64,000 nt of DNA. Source: Tetrapyrgos nigripes. Lineage: Eukaryota; Basidiomycota; Agaricomycetes; Agaricales; Campanellaceae. Shown piece by piece: positions 1-11,955 of this stretch. Under the pieces are notes generated by a model that saw only the letters and a list, made by a program, of their open reading frames with translations, did no database searches and was not told the DNA's origin. Both the position numbers and the translations under genes were made by a program. Numbering within the stretch: the stretch's first letter is position 1; each line of letters starts with the position of its first letter. The stretch is taken from the NCBI GenBank assembly GCA_013368315.1, contig JAACJM010000089.1:124001-188000 (forward strand), in the 5' to 3' direction.

Positions 1-775
1 AGGACTCAGCAGACAGGGTCGCCAATAAGTACCAATATTTGATACTCAACAAAATCAATCCACGTCTGAAACCTCTCTGCTACCACCACAGTAACTTTTT
101 GTGAAAATTTGAATGTTTGATTCCAAGACCATGATGAAGTTTTGAGGGAATGACTCGACTCTAAGGATGTTGTATGCTATTAAGCAATGAGCATTTCTCC
201 TTGTCCTTCCCTCTCCTCCTTTTACCATTTAAGTCACCTTATCTCTACCTCTTATTTCCTTCATCCTTCGTCCATTGTTTGGAACCCCAAACCACCCAAC
301 AATATACCCTACTTACTCTAGCCTCCTTTACTATTACCTCACCTTTTTCTTTTCCCATCGGGTCATCAGCAATGGCGTTCTATGTTTCTCACAGCTCTCT
401 ATGGGAAACCTCTGGAAAGCGCAACGCTAACCATGTGCAAAATTTGAGCCTTTCTCTGGCAATTTGAAAAATTGTGTTACAAAAATTGTGGACTTACCAA
501 GGCAACAAGTGAGGTACTTACTCACAACTTACTGATGCAGGTGTTAACTACTTTTATAAATAAGATTTTATTAGTCACAAATTCCAAGTAAAAGAGTAAA
601 GAGCTAAGTACAGGTATTTACTGTACTTAGTGTAGATAGAGATATTGGTCATTCAAATTTTTCAAAATTTCAACAAGGAAAAAGCATTCAAAAAGAGTCA
701 TAGGGTCAATATAAAGTAAGAACTACGTGGTATAGAATGTCTGGTACAAGAAAAATATACATTTACTTAGCAACT
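1..775. other. No recognisable gene
   Basis: AT-rich sequence with no domain, splice-consistent gene or repeat end that I can identify. A 97-codon open frame at 174-467 is low-complexity (Leu/Ser/Phe from a pyrimidine-rich strand) and has no gene-like context. Confidence 0.5.
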
Positions 776-2233
776 TCATTGAGATACAAAAAGATCCCTA
801 GCTTCCTGGAACTTCTTTCTAGCCTCAGGAAATAAGCCCATGTCTTTGAACAGCCAGCCAAATTCACAATGGCACCATCCTTTTTTATAGTACTCAGGAG
901 ACTCCAGCTGTGAGTCAGATTCCAATGCATCTATGAAGGCTTGCATCGCCAGCTCATATTGACCCATCTTTCTGTATACAACCCCAGAATGGTGCAAATA
1001 CATACCCATCTCACTAACATCATCTATAGAGGAATAAATTTCATATGCTTCAAGGATTACTGAAAGGGCCTCATCTAATTGATTCTGATGTTCTAGTGTC
1101 TGTCCCAGACTATTCAGACATTGTGCAGTACCTCTCTGATCTCCCGTGCTCTGGTACAGAACTCTGGCTTCTGATAGTGCTTCTGTTGCCTCACTATATT
1201 TTCTTTGCATCCTGTAAAGTTCTGCGAGGCTCCACAAGCAGTTTGCAGTACCCCTCTTACTTCCTATGCTCTCGTACAGAACTCTGGCTTCTGATAGTGT
1301 TTCTTTTGCCTCATTATATTTGGATTGCATCAGATAAATGTTCCCAAGGCTCAACAAGCAGTCTGCAGTGCCCGCCTGGTTTCCTATGCTCTGGTGCAGA
1401 ACTCTGGCTTCTGACAGTGTTTCTGCTGCCTGACTATATTTGGATTGCATACTGTAAATTTCACCCAGGCTGTACAAACAATATGCAGTACTGTTCTGAC
1501 TTCCTATGCTCTGGTACAGAACTATGGCTTCTGACAGTGTTTCCTTTGCCTGACTATATTTGCTTTGCATCCTGTAAATTTCATCCATGCTCCGCAGACA
1601 CTGCAGTACCTGTCTGGTGTCCTATACTCTGATACAGAAATCTGGCTTCAGACAGTGTTTCTGTTGCCTGACTGTATTTGCTTTGCATTGCATAATTGTC
1701 ACACATCCTGCACAGGCAATTTGCCTCCTGATATTCATTTTTGATGTCTTGAAACTTCACTTTAGCTTCTGTGAAGAACTTTGAAGCACTACTGTACTTG
1801 TATTGATTACAAGATATTTCACCCAGTGTTTGAAGACAGTATGCAGCCTTTTCTTTCCCTCCTTCACCATGATATTGTGAAAATATCTTCAAAAGATTTA
1901 AAGTATGTAACTCCAAATCTCCCCCCTGGTTTTGTATTGCTTGATATCATTTTTGTCATCTCCACATAAAATACTTCAATCTGAGCAAGGAAAGACAAAG
2001 ATGAGAGATCAGGTATTCCACTGATATATACTCCCTGACTGGTGCAAGCATCATGAGAGAATCACTTCTCTCAAAGACTAGGAACAGGCTAGCAATTGAA
2101 ATATTTTGTTTTCTGGCTGTGTAACACTAGCCAACATTTGACGCAATGTTATATTCCAGTTAGGTATTCCATTTGGTAGATGTGACAATGCTGCTAACAG
2201 ATCTTTTGCAGCAGGATCAAGCTATTGCCTTCC
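776..2233 (-). pseudogene. C-terminal part of an NLR-type protein with TPR repeats, broken
   Basis: Read on the minus strand, this is the C-terminal half of a fungal STAND/NLR protein. From 2,233 to about 1,980 it shows a winged-helix-like stretch (LPNGIPNW, then MLAPVREYIS) seen before the repeat domain in Agaricomycete NB-ARC/NACHT proteins. From 1,916 to 776 there are about eight degenerate TPR units of roughly 40 residues, with the recurring pattern SKYSQA-ETLSEA-LYQSIG-GTA-CL-SLG. Such proteins are thought to act in nonself recognition. It is broken: a stop lies near 2,085, the frame slips at the G6 run (C6 on the plus strand, about 1,920-1,925), and two bases are missing near 1,600. No nucleotide-binding domain is present, because upstream sequence is replaced by retroelement DNA. 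A plain kinesin-light-chain-like TPR protein is the alternative. Confidence 0.75.
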
Positions 2234-2440
2234 GTCCATTGCTGCTCTATCTTTGTCTACTGTTTGAGCCAAGTGTGTGCTCTACTGTCCCATTTTGTTC
2301 AATTCACATGTCACATGTCACATACCCCCCAAAAATTTGCAAAAAAAATCAGCCATCACACATCACAAAAAGCCATTTGCAAAATCCCTGCCAAGATATC
2401 TTACAAAACCAGCAATTTCTCTATCAAATTTCATGAAATT

Positions 2441-2905
2441 TCACAGAAAAAAGCTTGAGTCACAGCTCACACCACAGTTTTCATGGTCAAAAAATTCACG
2501 AGGGCATGTCATGGTCATGATGCCCTTGTGAATTGAATGAAATGGGACAGTACACCACATGCCCCAACTTTTAAACTTCTGAACATACTTTACAACTGTC
2601 TGCTTCCCTTGAACAAATCCTTCCAACTTCTTTTGTGCATCTGCTTGTTCATCCAATGACCCAAAATGTGCCTTGAATGTTTCCTTGAAAGTAGCCCATA
2701 CTCCTCCAAACAGTGCTTCATTTGCTGGTGATGTTAAGGCTTTCATGGCTTCCTCAATGTGGGGTGCAGCCCATGTAGCAGCCTCCCCTTGCATAAAGGA
2801 GAGTGCAGACCTGATCATCTTTGGGTCTGTGTTGATATCCTTCTGTTCCATCGCCCAGTTTTTGAAAACTGCCAGAAATGGTCTAACATCTGAGGCCGGT
2901 TAAGT
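2441..2905 (-). pseudogene. LTR-retrotransposon Gag fragment
   Basis: The minus-strand frame carries a retrotransposon gag-like capsid segment: AALSFMQG-type helix followed by AATWAAPHIEEA, then VWATFKETFKAHFGSLDE and KQTVVKYVQKFKS. This is the order seen in basidiomycete Ty3/Gypsy capsids. The frame continues upstream of its first Met into 2,905 and loses similarity after KFKSWG near 2,560. There is no protease, RT or integrase, so it is a fragment. It sits against the 5' side of the NLR relic and may have truncated that gene. Confidence 0.65.
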
Positions 2906-3944
2906 GCAAGGTGACACATTGCTGATTTTGTATAAAAGATGTCTCTAGATGGGAAATTTATCATTCGCCTGTATTAACTTGAAATCTAGCTTGAAACTGA
3001 ACATGAGCAGGTGAGATTTCCCAGTTTCTTGACCTCGAAGAGTGGCACACAGGACATGCAGACCCTTAGCCGATGATTAGCCAAAGGCGTGCCTTAAGGC
3101 AAAAATTGACCACTTTCTTCCATTCTGACCTTGCCCAGTGAGACCCATGAATAGTTTTCTCTATTTTCTGAAGTGAAAATCACAGTTCTGAGTGCCAGTT
3201 GAGATTTTTCATTGTCTTGTGAACAAGAAGTGGACACTCAGCCTTAGCCGATGGCACGCAGATCTATCAGGACGACACACAGGTTACGTGTACCTGCGTG
3301 CCAGTCTGTGTGCCACCTGTGTGCCAGCCTGAGTGTCACCAAGTCGGACGACTCACCTGCCAGAGAAGTTTGTCCTCCTCAGACCAACTTTCTGGCTGCA
3401 CAGTGTAGCTCTCATCAATGTACAAAACCCAACCCATTTGTAAGCGTATGTCCAAAGCTTTGCTCCAGAAAATAACCCACAAAATGTGAGGCATTTAGGT
3501 GAAATTAAAATGTGTTCCTTCTTTCTTTGTCTCTATTCTCCACTCATCTTTGTGCTGTATAACAAAAGTCATATAGCTGAATCCATACTACTTAGTACTT
3601 GGTTCACATATGCCTTTACTCATTTGAATTTGCAGGTACATTACCAATGTTCAAGTTCTTATGGAGCTCTCCATGATTATTTCTTAGATATCCCTTCCAT
3701 TCAAGTAAGACCTCTTACATCCATGAATTTCACTTTTTGAGCTCATAGTACGGCAATCCCAACTTGATTTAAACACCGACAAAGGACCTCGAAGGGTGTA
3801 TGTAGACGCACTTACAGCCCAACGGATATATCGGACTTGCCTAATGGAGACGGCATGCGGCACGCAGGTGGTACGCAGGAGCGACACGCAGAATTCATGC
3901 AACCGATGACTAGGCTGTCGATGCAGCAAGTGATCTTGACCTAA
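2906..3944. other. Intergenic repeat debris with GGCACGCAG-type clusters
   Basis: No gene recognised. Short GGCACGCAG/CACACAGG words cluster at 3,250-3,345 and 3,840-3,895. The second cluster shares a longer block, ending ACACGCAGAATTC, with 7,380-7,412. This suggests remnants of one dispersed repeat family of unknown class. Confidence 0.4.
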
Positions 3945-4383
3945 TGTGGTGTAGAGCACACACTTGGCTCAAAGCAGTAGATGTAGACAATGAGAAACTA
4001 GTCCCAAGACAAACTTAATTATGAGTAGAGATAGTTGACAAGAGAGACTCACCTAGTCCCAAGACAAAGAGATGTGGACTAGGGAGCTACAACCCAGATT
4101 TATATACACAAAGCAAAAAGGCCAGGCAGTAACTGTAAAAGTAGAGGAAATGATGATGAAAAGATGGTAATCAATGAAATGGTAAAAGGAATCAGAGAAC
4201 TGTCAGAAATAATCAAAGTACAGCCTAGTGTTCCTGGTAAGTGATAATCAAGTATCTGTCATAGAAAGATGAACAAAAGATAGGACAAAAGATGAACAAC
4301 AATGGATGGCTAATTGATGAATGATTAAGGAAAATAGAAGGAAAAATAGAAAGAAAACCATCTGAAATAATCAAGTCACAACA
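3945..4383. repeat. LTR-like repeat, copy 1
   Basis: Starts TGTGGTGTAGAGCACACAC and ends TCACAACA. It shares its start, two AGTCCCAAGACAAAG blocks, a GGACTAGGGAGCTAC block, a TATATACAC promoter-like word and its end with 44,729-45,274. Length and TG...CA ends fit a solo LTR. I do not see a clean target duplication on either copy, so the class is inferred. Confidence 0.5.
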
Positions 4384-4510
4384 GCTATGGAACCAACATG
4401 GAATATGTTGTGGAGTCCAACAGTGAATGCCACATCATTCAAAGCATGTATGGGGGTTCTAGTGGGGGATCCTGCCTCTCCAGCTCTCTCTACTTTTGTT
4501 GTCTACTTTA
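4384..4510 (+). pseudogene. Non-LTR reverse transcriptase scrap
   Basis: Two frames abut: one reads YGTNMEYVVE, the next MGVLVGDPASPAL. Together they match the RT region seen intact at about 38,920-39,050 (MTYKVQHGNE followed by LGILAGDTLSPLL). A frameshift near 4,435 and loss of everything else make it a dead fragment. The LTR-like repeat ends immediately before it. Confidence 0.5.
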
Positions 4511-5006
4511 TGTCTACTTTTTTGGCATCACATTTTGTCTCCACATACATCTGCATCATTGCTGCATCATGTATCTCATCTTTCTGGGTCTCAGGTTCAT
4601 TTCTACTTGTCATCTATTATTATTCACAATGGTTGCAAGAATTCTGTGTGCTGACTCTGTCTGCCACCTGTGTGTCACCCTGGATTAGCTGAGTCCAAGG
4701 CTCAAGCATGCTCAGGAATAGACATCGGGTAAGTTTAAGTCAGCTTGACCAATTCAGACCTCACTGTAATGTCAGTAAGATGTCTCTGTGAGTCTGTAGT
4801 CATAGTGTGAGTCCATATTAGTACCTACCTTTGTATGTATTGTAGTACTTCAGATTAAAAAATAAAATCTGGTTTATTTTTCCAGTTGAGAATTTGATTT
4901 TGAGGAGCCTGCTGTTTGTGGATAATGCTAAGCATCCAAATTGATGGTATTGCTGCAATGTATGTATTTAAACTGCCTGCCAAACAGTGGTATTCTTGTT
5001 TGCTCA

Positions 5007-5509
5007 TGTTACAATTTCTCACCCCTATTCTACAGGACTCTTTGACTTGACTTTTCTTTTCTTTACTTTGTTTCATCTTTCTTATTTAACACATATTTCC
5101 CATTAACTCGTCATGCTTTATCCTTGCTTTTTCTCTCACATGCACAATACACATGTCTACTATTATTTACACATTAACTACATGCATCATATGCATGTTT
5201 CCTTTGCTCTTATCCTATACATGCATTGTATGCATGTCTCTTATTACTTACATGCTGTTTGCCATAGCTACTACAGATGATTTACATGCTTACTGCACAT
5301 TGTACTTTGACTTGTAGTCACAGGACACTCTTGTATATAGGTAGAGGATCCTTCAAGCTAGATTCTCCAGCTCAACCTTATACATCTTTTGACAAGTCTT
5401 ACTTCAAGTAATACTTGTCTTCCAAAGTCCTGCTCAAACCCTTCTTTGATAGAAGGGCTCAACAAACAAATGAAAGGCAAAACCTTGAAGTACAACTTCC
5501 GTTGTAACA
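5007..5509. mobile_element. Solo LTR, family 1, with 5-bp target duplication
   Basis: Begins TGTTACAATTTC and ends TTGTAACA, so the termini form a 7-bp inverted repeat. It is flanked by a perfect GCTCA duplication at 5,002-5,006 and 5,510-5,514. A second copy, shortened internally, lies at 40,632-41,039. Internal coding sequence is absent, as expected after LTR-LTR recombination. A TATA-like TGTATATAGGTAG is near 5,332. Confidence 0.85.
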
Positions 5510-5514
5510 GCTCA

Positions 5515-7605
5515 CCTCCACTTTCCTGACCTCACAAGTTTGTAGATAGTCACCACATACTTAGAGGATACATGAGAAAATCTGCATAACAGCCATTGAA
5601 TTGTCACCATGGATTTGCAGTATCTACTGAATCCGAGTGACTCTGATTCCACAATTCAACATAACGACAGTAAGAAACACTGAATTCTTGATCTGGTCAC
5701 TTTGACTGATAATTTCTATATCTAGAACCAGAAACTATAGTGAGAAATCACGAAAGTCAGTGTGTTTTGGCTGGTCTGCAGGTGGCACGCAGGTGATGTC
5801 ATACCTGTGTGCCACCCTGATTACAAGGCTGAATGAAATGAGGCTGAGTTTATTACACTTGATTTCTGCTTGTGGCTATGTTTAAAAGGTCCCGTTTATC
5901 TGTCCATTAAACAGGTTTGGACTGGAGTTATCCATGGGGTTGTGTTTCTAGCTTTGTCCTGGTGCATTTCCATGTGACCCGACAGAAAGAAATATTAGTT
6001 CCAACACAGCAGGTGGCCATGCCTACTGCCAGCAAATTCCGTTCGCGCCACGCGATGTACACACTCCGGTGCATGCAAATGCAAAAACTCAAATATTTGC
6101 TTCATTCTGCTCCTCTGCACACTTTTGTCTATGTGATGTGACTTGGGACACCTTTCGTGTCTTCTGCTTTGCTTCTAAAGCTATTTCAGTAACCTGAGCC
6201 TTCAATACAGGTAAGATCCTTATTACTAGTGCATATTATTGATGTAATTCTCTAATAATAGACAGTTTGCGCGTTTTGGCTGTGACCAAAAATTATGTTG
6301 TGCTATCGCGTCGTTTCTTTCCTTTGGCCATCACTTGTAATCACTATATCTCCCCAAACATGCACATAGAAAGCAAGGGATCTGCAGGCTGACCAAGCTA
6401 CTAACCGAGAAGGTTCTGAAGAGCTGTCTAGCCCCAAACCTGAACCACCTGACCACGAACAAGAAAACAACTCTGCTCAAACTCTGCTTACCACAATGAG
6501 GACATGGAAGAGGACATGGATGTGGATGATTCGGGTGATGATTCTATGTGTGATAGGATGTCTGAGAATGTTTGAGATGCTAAATGGTAGTGGTAGCGCT
6601 TTCTTGAACTCTGTTTAATGCACGCAGAGATCAGGGTCAGATACCAGTGGAGAGGTGCCGTTTTGTCTGATTTAATTTGCGGTGGCTGAACCCCTTCTCG
6701 CGACCTAATTCCTGCACAAAGTAAACTCTAGACGTTAAATTTTGTCGATGTTGGGTGCATTCGCAATATCACACACCTTTTCCGAGATTTCTTTCAGGTT
6801 TTTCCGTATAGTCAATGTCTGAGCTGTTAATCAACTTTCAGCCAAGGAATTTTTTCGCATTATTGTGAAGATTACACACCTCATTGATTTGTCAGCGTAG
6901 ACAGTGAGTGACCCTGTACGTCGTTGGAAATCGCACGAAACAGAAATGGAAAATGCAAGCTGAATATGTTTGGATGAATGGAGATGGCCTCGTTCCCGCC
7001 ACGCGCAGCGTTGGCCCACACCCCTTTCATAGATCTGCGTGTCAGTTCTCGACCTGCGTGCCACTTTCCAAGTGATAAATGTATGATATTCACTGTCCTA
7101 TGAGCTTGCAAGTGTATATACAGTCCTTCATACTTGTACCAATCATCTTCTAGCACATATTCATGTATACATATCTACTATTTACCTGTTTGTCAAGCAA
7201 AACTTAGTTATACACCCAATCAAAAATGAAATAGAGTATGTATTAATAGTGTTCTGCTATCTAGGTTGCGTAGGAGTACATCAGACTGCTTTAATAGAAA
7301 ATCCTACGTCTAGATATTCCTCAGAATTTATTTTGACAGAAGTCGAACGAAATTCAAGCGGCGCGCAGATACACAGCCGCTGGCACGCAGGCACGCAGAG
7401 GCGACACGCAGAATTCTACATACCGTTATTCAGAACCTCTGCATCATTTTTCGGTTCGATTTTCAATTTTTTTCATTCTTATCTGATGATTGATTCTCCA
7501 TTTTTCCATTTTTTCATCTATTTTTTAGTTCTTTTTTGACATTGCACAATGCATGACTGGTGACTGGTGTAACTTACGCCGTGTACAATTGCGCATTTGC
7601 AACGT
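5515..7605. other. No gene recognised; short repeat fragments
   Basis: CACGCAG-type clusters occur at 5,780-5,815, 7,030-7,062 and 7,358-7,412. At 6,985-7,031 there is a Helitron-class 3'-end-like module: GGCCTCGTT, a CGCCACGCG hairpin arm, then GTTGGCCCACA and CCCTTTCAT. An acidic open stretch around 6,470-6,545 has no recognisable homology. Confidence 0.4.
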
Positions 7606-7620
7606 ACGAGTAACGACACG

Positions 7621-7819
7621 CTCGTGGCTGTTCTGTAAGTACTTACTACATATTCTATATTCTCGACGAGGAAAGATTCGTGTACTGATGACTGACGGTG
7701 ACTCGGATTCTCTCCGGAAATATATTAATTCGGATTCCAGTCTCATTGTCGTTCGAGCCGTTCTCCTCAAATACATTTCCTTCGGGCTTGTGTCAATGCT
7801 TGCTGCTCTTGGTTTTTGA
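7621..7819 (+). pseudogene. Truncated third copy of the small secreted protein gene
   Basis: The last few codons of exon 3, the third intron (GTAAGTACT start, TTCCAG end) and exon 4 up to a TGA match the genes at 11,106 and 17,563. Everything 5' of 7,621 is missing. Exon 4 carries a three-base insertion relative to the intact copies (TCAATG in place of CTC). The downstream GAGGAAGGG-GGGCTGG sequence is also shared. It is a relic of an older tandem duplication. Confidence 0.8.
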
Positions 7820-7974
7820 GGAACATATATGATATACGCGATGTTGCAACATCACAGTGATGCGGACGAGGAAGGGAAGGGCTGGAATATCTGGTTTACT
7901 TAGTCATAACTTCTATATCTAGTAAGTCCGGTGCTGAGCATAATTATGGCAGCGTGCACTGCCTAACACCTATA

Positions 7975-8160
7975 GAGGCGTTCGGTTCTTTTCTCCAGTT
8001 TACGGCCAAAACCACCACCAGCTGTGTTTATCCCACCCTGTCCAGGTGAAGTCTAGTCTACTAGACTAAGACTTTTGCCCACGTAGCAGCGCAAATACAC
8101 CAAAAATGCACCCAATGGCCCAAAAGTACTAATACCGATACCAACACGACTAAGCAAACT
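7975..8160 (+). repeat. Copy of the MFS transporter promoter region, without the gene
   Basis: Shares several blocks with 20,760-20,980, which lies just upstream of the MFS transporter: CGGTTCTTTTCTCC, TGTCCAGGTGAAGTCTA, TAGCAGCGCAAATA and CCGATACCAACACGAC. No transporter exon follows here. It is either a relic of a lost paralogue or a duplicated control region. Confidence 0.6.
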
Positions 8161-8439
8161 GTCGGGTCATCAGCAATGACATCTTGTTTTTCTTTTTACA
8201 TTGAACATTCAGAGCCTATTCGGCTGCCAAGGTTTTTCCAGAAACGTAAATCGCCCAACTGCCTGTAGACATGGCAGAATTAGCCGCCCCGTGTGGCCGT
8301 GCCAACCCCGCGGCGCATATCCTCCACCGGTCCCTCACAGACAACCAGATCTTTTCCACTGATTCACACTGCCACCGCTCTGCTTTAATAACAACGGTTG
8401 TTGCGGTGACTGCCACCGTTAGTGTTGTTCACTTGCCTA

Positions 8440-8562
8440 ACTACAACAGATATAATGCTCAGCCTTATCATACCTCTGCTTTGACTGATACTGCCTGGAT
8501 AGACGAGCTCCATGAAGACCACGTTGACCGCATGAACATTGAAGAACAGTCTACCTGTGGCT
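8440..8562 (+). pseudogene. Possible N-terminal scrap of a PIF/Harbinger-type transposase
   Basis: The frame reads HTSALTDTAWIDELHEDHVDRM. This resembles the HTSALTG-AWV-EL--GHP-R segment (DUF8040-like) that precedes DDE domains in basidiomycete PIF/Harbinger proteins. It stops at 8,562 and no DDE residues follow. The call rests on one short motif. Confidence 0.35.
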
Positions 8563-10537
8563 AAGGTACTGATGAAGGATACCGAATAGGCATCACTTAT
8601 CTGATTTTTCAGAGTAGATAGTTCTTGATAGTGGAATGCTCATCCGAACACCCAGGGTTTTCAGAGTCTTCCTAGAAGAAACTAAGGTGACAAACTTAAT
8701 CTACACCATAAAAGGCGAAATTAAGAGGCTCTTTGAAGCGACTTGTCCTTACAACGTTCTTACAAACCCGCCGTTTGACGCTGAAATCGTCCACCGGCTC
8801 GGTTATCTTTTCATTCCGATCCTGATTTCGGCAATTGCTATATTGTCCTGGGTCTTCGATTTAGTTGGCAAAATTCACACCATGCCAGTCTCCTCACAGT
8901 GTTTACACCAAATTTGGGCCTCGTTATCGTGCCACGCGCAGCGATGGCCCGCATTTCCCTCGTATGATGTTTTTGAAGACCCTTGGCAGCCGAATAGGCA
9001 TGGAATAGGCCTTCAATATTTCCTACACCCAACTTGATTGACACGGCTCTAGATAATGGTTCCTTGTCTCGTCTCGTTTCGTCTCATTTCTCATGGTATT
9101 TTCCTTGTGAATTCTCTGGAAGTCAACTGTCTTCTCGCTTCCCCTTGTCGATCTCAATGCCGGTCTCATTTCAGGCGTTGGTTACGCATCGTACTCTGCA
9201 TATGCGCATCCATGTGCAGCAAACATCTTACTACGCGATGCGTCATCCCTTTCTCGCTTCTATCATCATCTCATCGCTACTCATCGCTACTTTTCTGTAC
9301 ATTTTGTCTATATTTTTTCTCATCCCATTAAACATTTGCATGAAAACTTCCTATCTCATCTAATGTTGAGCCGATGTCCAGAAACTTTGTTCTATCAGCT
9401 CTCGCCCATCTGGATCAGCCTACTAGTTCGATATCCTCTCACATTTTTGCATATTATGACCATTGAAATGACCAGGCGGCACACTATGTAGTGGTTGAGT
9501 GACAACGCGCCGTAAAACGCTCTATTCAGAACCCGGGACCGAGGAGTACTATTAATAAGGCACTAGTAGAGCTGAATGATCTTGAACTCGGAATGGGTGC
9601 TGTCGCTTGGCTATGGGTGACACATGCATACATACCAAAATGAGAACTGTCCATAACTCCGAAGAAGACCCTAAATCAACCCTAAATGAAATCACCTCAG
9701 TGCCAATGTCAACAAAGATAGAATACGACTGCCCTTCACCGGCACTTCACCGGCACTATATGCTCTGAATGGTCGACCTGGGATCGAAATCGACGAGGAC
9801 TCACATTTTGGATGTCTTATTATCAATTCCTGCATCTGAGCAAGGACGGGCGAAGGCAACGAAGGTCCCTGCCACGCCACCAAAGTGAACCTAGTGAAGG
9901 CGGTAAGCAGGGAAAGACTCGGAGGTGGCACAGCGGACCCATCATATTCGTCCAAGTATTGGTACTACTGGTCAAGGTTGCAGATCGGCGTTAGGCTGAA
10001 ACCGAGTACTTATCGAATGACTTTGGAGAAAAAAGTTTTCTGGGGCCGTCTTGTGGGCTTCTACAGTATGACGTACTCTGAGGACGTCGACCAATGTCTT
10101 TGTATATTCAAGTTCGAGCCTGGTACGCCCTTTCTGACACCATTCTCTCTCATTCTTGCGTATTATGGCGAGGCATACTAGCTGAGCAGTCAGTCGCATA
10201 GAGCTCTATTTATCAACAGGGTCAGAAGTAGAGCTGCACGCTGAATATGAACTGATGCTTTTGGGTAACATATATTCCAAGATAAGAACTGTCAGAATGC
10301 TCCAAATAAAATGACCTCAGCGTTACGAGATTGATAGAGATCCAATGACGTCCACGGTGACACAGTGAGATTTTGAGCCCCTTGGCGCTACGCTCGTACA
10401 TGATATCCATCATCCGAATCGTGTTGAAGTGACTGCGGAGAAAAAAAATCCAAACTGGATCGATGAACTGTCCTGAGCTCGCCTCCTTGCAATTGTTTGG
10501 TTCTTGCTCGTAGCATAAGCATAAGCCCTTACTCGGA
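8563..10537. other. No supported gene; diverged copies of local repeats
   Basis: At 8,917-8,966 there is a Helitron-class 3'-end module (GGGCCTCGTTA, GCCACGCGCAGCGATGGC hairpin, then CCCGCATTTCCCT). At 9,490-9,715 a weak copy of the flank unit at 10,200-10,470 can be followed (CGCTCTATTCA, GAAATCACCTCAGTG). Open frames at 8,636-9,037 and 9,034-9,363 lack recognisable domains and clear splice support. Confidence 0.4.
10200..10470. repeat. Flank unit of the secreted-protein gene tandem, copy 1
   Basis: Closely related to 12,155-12,440: shared CTCTATT, GCTGAATATGAAC, CCAAGATAAGAAC, ATGACCTCAG, GTTACGAGA and TTGAAGTGACTG blocks in the same order. It shows that the duplicated unit around the secreted-protein genes includes about 0.9 kb of upstream DNA. 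Confidence 0.65.
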
Positions 10538-10640
10538 TTACGAGGCCCTTTCAAAGGACTCGTTCTTTACAACGGCGGCTTTGCGGGTGACGTCGTCCTA
10601 CCGGTTCGGATATGTTTGCTTACCGCTAGCCGAGTCCGCA
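10538..10640 (+). mobile_element. Helitron-class 5' end fragment
   Basis: Starts TTACGAGGCCCTTTC and continues AGGACTCGTTCTT, CAACGGCGGCTTTGCGG. This matches the 5' terminus of the 8.4 kb element (minus strand from 57,822) and of the small copy at 29,795. No 3' end follows, so it is truncated. A related copy at 12,901 lies inside the duplicated flank unit, so the insertion predates that duplication. Confidence 0.6.
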
Positions 10641-11000
10641 CGTCTAACCAGCTTCCCTCAGATTCTTGTTGTCGTTCAATTTGGCAGGACATACCGATCA
10701 GTCTACTCTCGTAACATCAAATCTCTGTCAAACGAAGCATAGCAGGTTGATAGAAGGACTTTATGTTTTGACACTTTCGCATGTCAAGAACGTGTAGCGT
10801 GAAGTACGTTACGCAGAAACTCCGATGCATTCACGTAACATTCATCTCTTCCTCTAGATCCCCGAATAGAACCAGACATACTATAGAGTGTGGCATCGCC
10901 AGTCTTATCTCGTCATACAACGCAAAAATGAGAGACGATGGAATCAGAAAAGGCGTGCTTGGGCTGAACATACGATGATGTTGCTCGACTGCCCGCAACG

Positions 11001-11007
11001 TATAAAA
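11001..11007 (+). promoter_or_regulatory. TATA box of secreted-protein gene copy A
   Basis: TATAAAA 105 bp before the ATG. The same box lies 104 bp before the ATG of copy B at 17,459, and the surrounding sequence (GCTCGACTGCC, GCAACG) is conserved between the paralogues. Confidence 0.7.
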
Positions 11008-11105
11008 GCCAACGAAAAATTCGGGAAGAAAGTCAGACTTCTCTCGTCGTCTACAACTCGCCCTTCGTTCAGCTCTTCTACAGCTTCAGCCTTGATCAGT
11101 CAACC

Positions 11106-11955
11106 ATGATCTTCAGCCGCGCTATCTCTTTTGTCTCCTTGCTCACTGTCTTCTTGAGCTTCACCTTTGTGGCAGCGAACCCCGTCACCTTCGCCGGTGC
11201 TCGTTCAGACGTTTCCACTGTTGGCAAGCGTCAGGACACCGACATCACAAGTATCCTCACCGATTTACAATCCCAAGTCGGGCAGATTTTGCCTCAGATC
11301 GGTATGTGTTGCTCGCTCTTGCCTCTATTATTTGTACCCCGTGAATATTCTGATGCTAAAATTTGCATTTTATTTTGATTCCTATTCCTACAGATACGCT
11401 CGTAGCAAACGGAAACGCCAACGACGCTACCGTTACCCCGCTCATCAACCAGCTCACCTCCGCTATTGGTACCAGTAACGATAACCTCAACAAACTTCCT
11501 GAGGATAAGAAACATAAAGGAGATAAGGATGAGATTGCCAAGATCATTGCTTTTATCGTTACTGTAAGTACTGTATCATAAAACGTCACGGTTTAAAACG
11601 ACTTACGACTCCGATGGATGCACTGACGACCTCATGCCCACACAGGACATCACCAAAACCCTCAACGGACTCCTCCTCTCCGGTGCTTTCATCCCTGGCC
11701 TCGGTGCTCTCCTCGTTACCGTTGATGTGGTTTTGAACAAGCTACTCACTGGCGTCGAGCTCCTTCTTGCGGGTGTGCTCAAGCTCGTGGCTGTTCTGTA
11801 AGTACTACATATTCTATATATTTTCGATGAGGAAAAGTTCGTGTACTGAACTAACTCGGATTCTCTCCGAAAATATTAATTCCAGTCTCGTCGATGTCGC
11901 CGCTCTCCTCAAGTCGATTTCCTTCGGGCTAGTGCTCGCTGCTCTTGGTTTCTGA
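11106..11955 (+). CDS. Small secreted protein, SC15-like, copy A
   Basis: Four exons: 11,106-11,301, 11,394-11,563, 11,646-11,797 and 11,886-11,955. All introns are GT-AG and the product is 195 aa. The protein has a signal peptide (MIFSRAISFVSLLTVFLSF, ending near VAANP), then a KR-QD dibasic site at about residue 40 that suggests Kex2-type processing. A polar helical middle (DITSILTDLQSQVGQ, NQLTSAIGTSNDNL) is followed by a long hydrophobic Leu/Val/Ala-rich C-terminus (LLTGVELLLAGVLKLVA). This build resembles the secreted SC15-type proteins of mushrooms, linked to aerial hyphae and cell-surface hydrophobicity. The family name is from recall; secretion is read from sequence. Copy B at 17,563 is nearly identical, so duplication was recent. 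Confidence 0.88.

Noticed and set aside
174..467. 97-codon frame near the window start
   Set aside because: Low-complexity composition and no supporting signal.
1045..1632. 195-codon plus-strand frame opposite the TPR region
   Set aside because: It is the antisense of the TPR repeats; its own repeats are only the mirrored repeat units.
8636..9037. 133-codon frame with one hydrophobic segment
   Set aside because: It overlaps a Helitron-class 3'-end module and lacks a recognisable family or splice structure.
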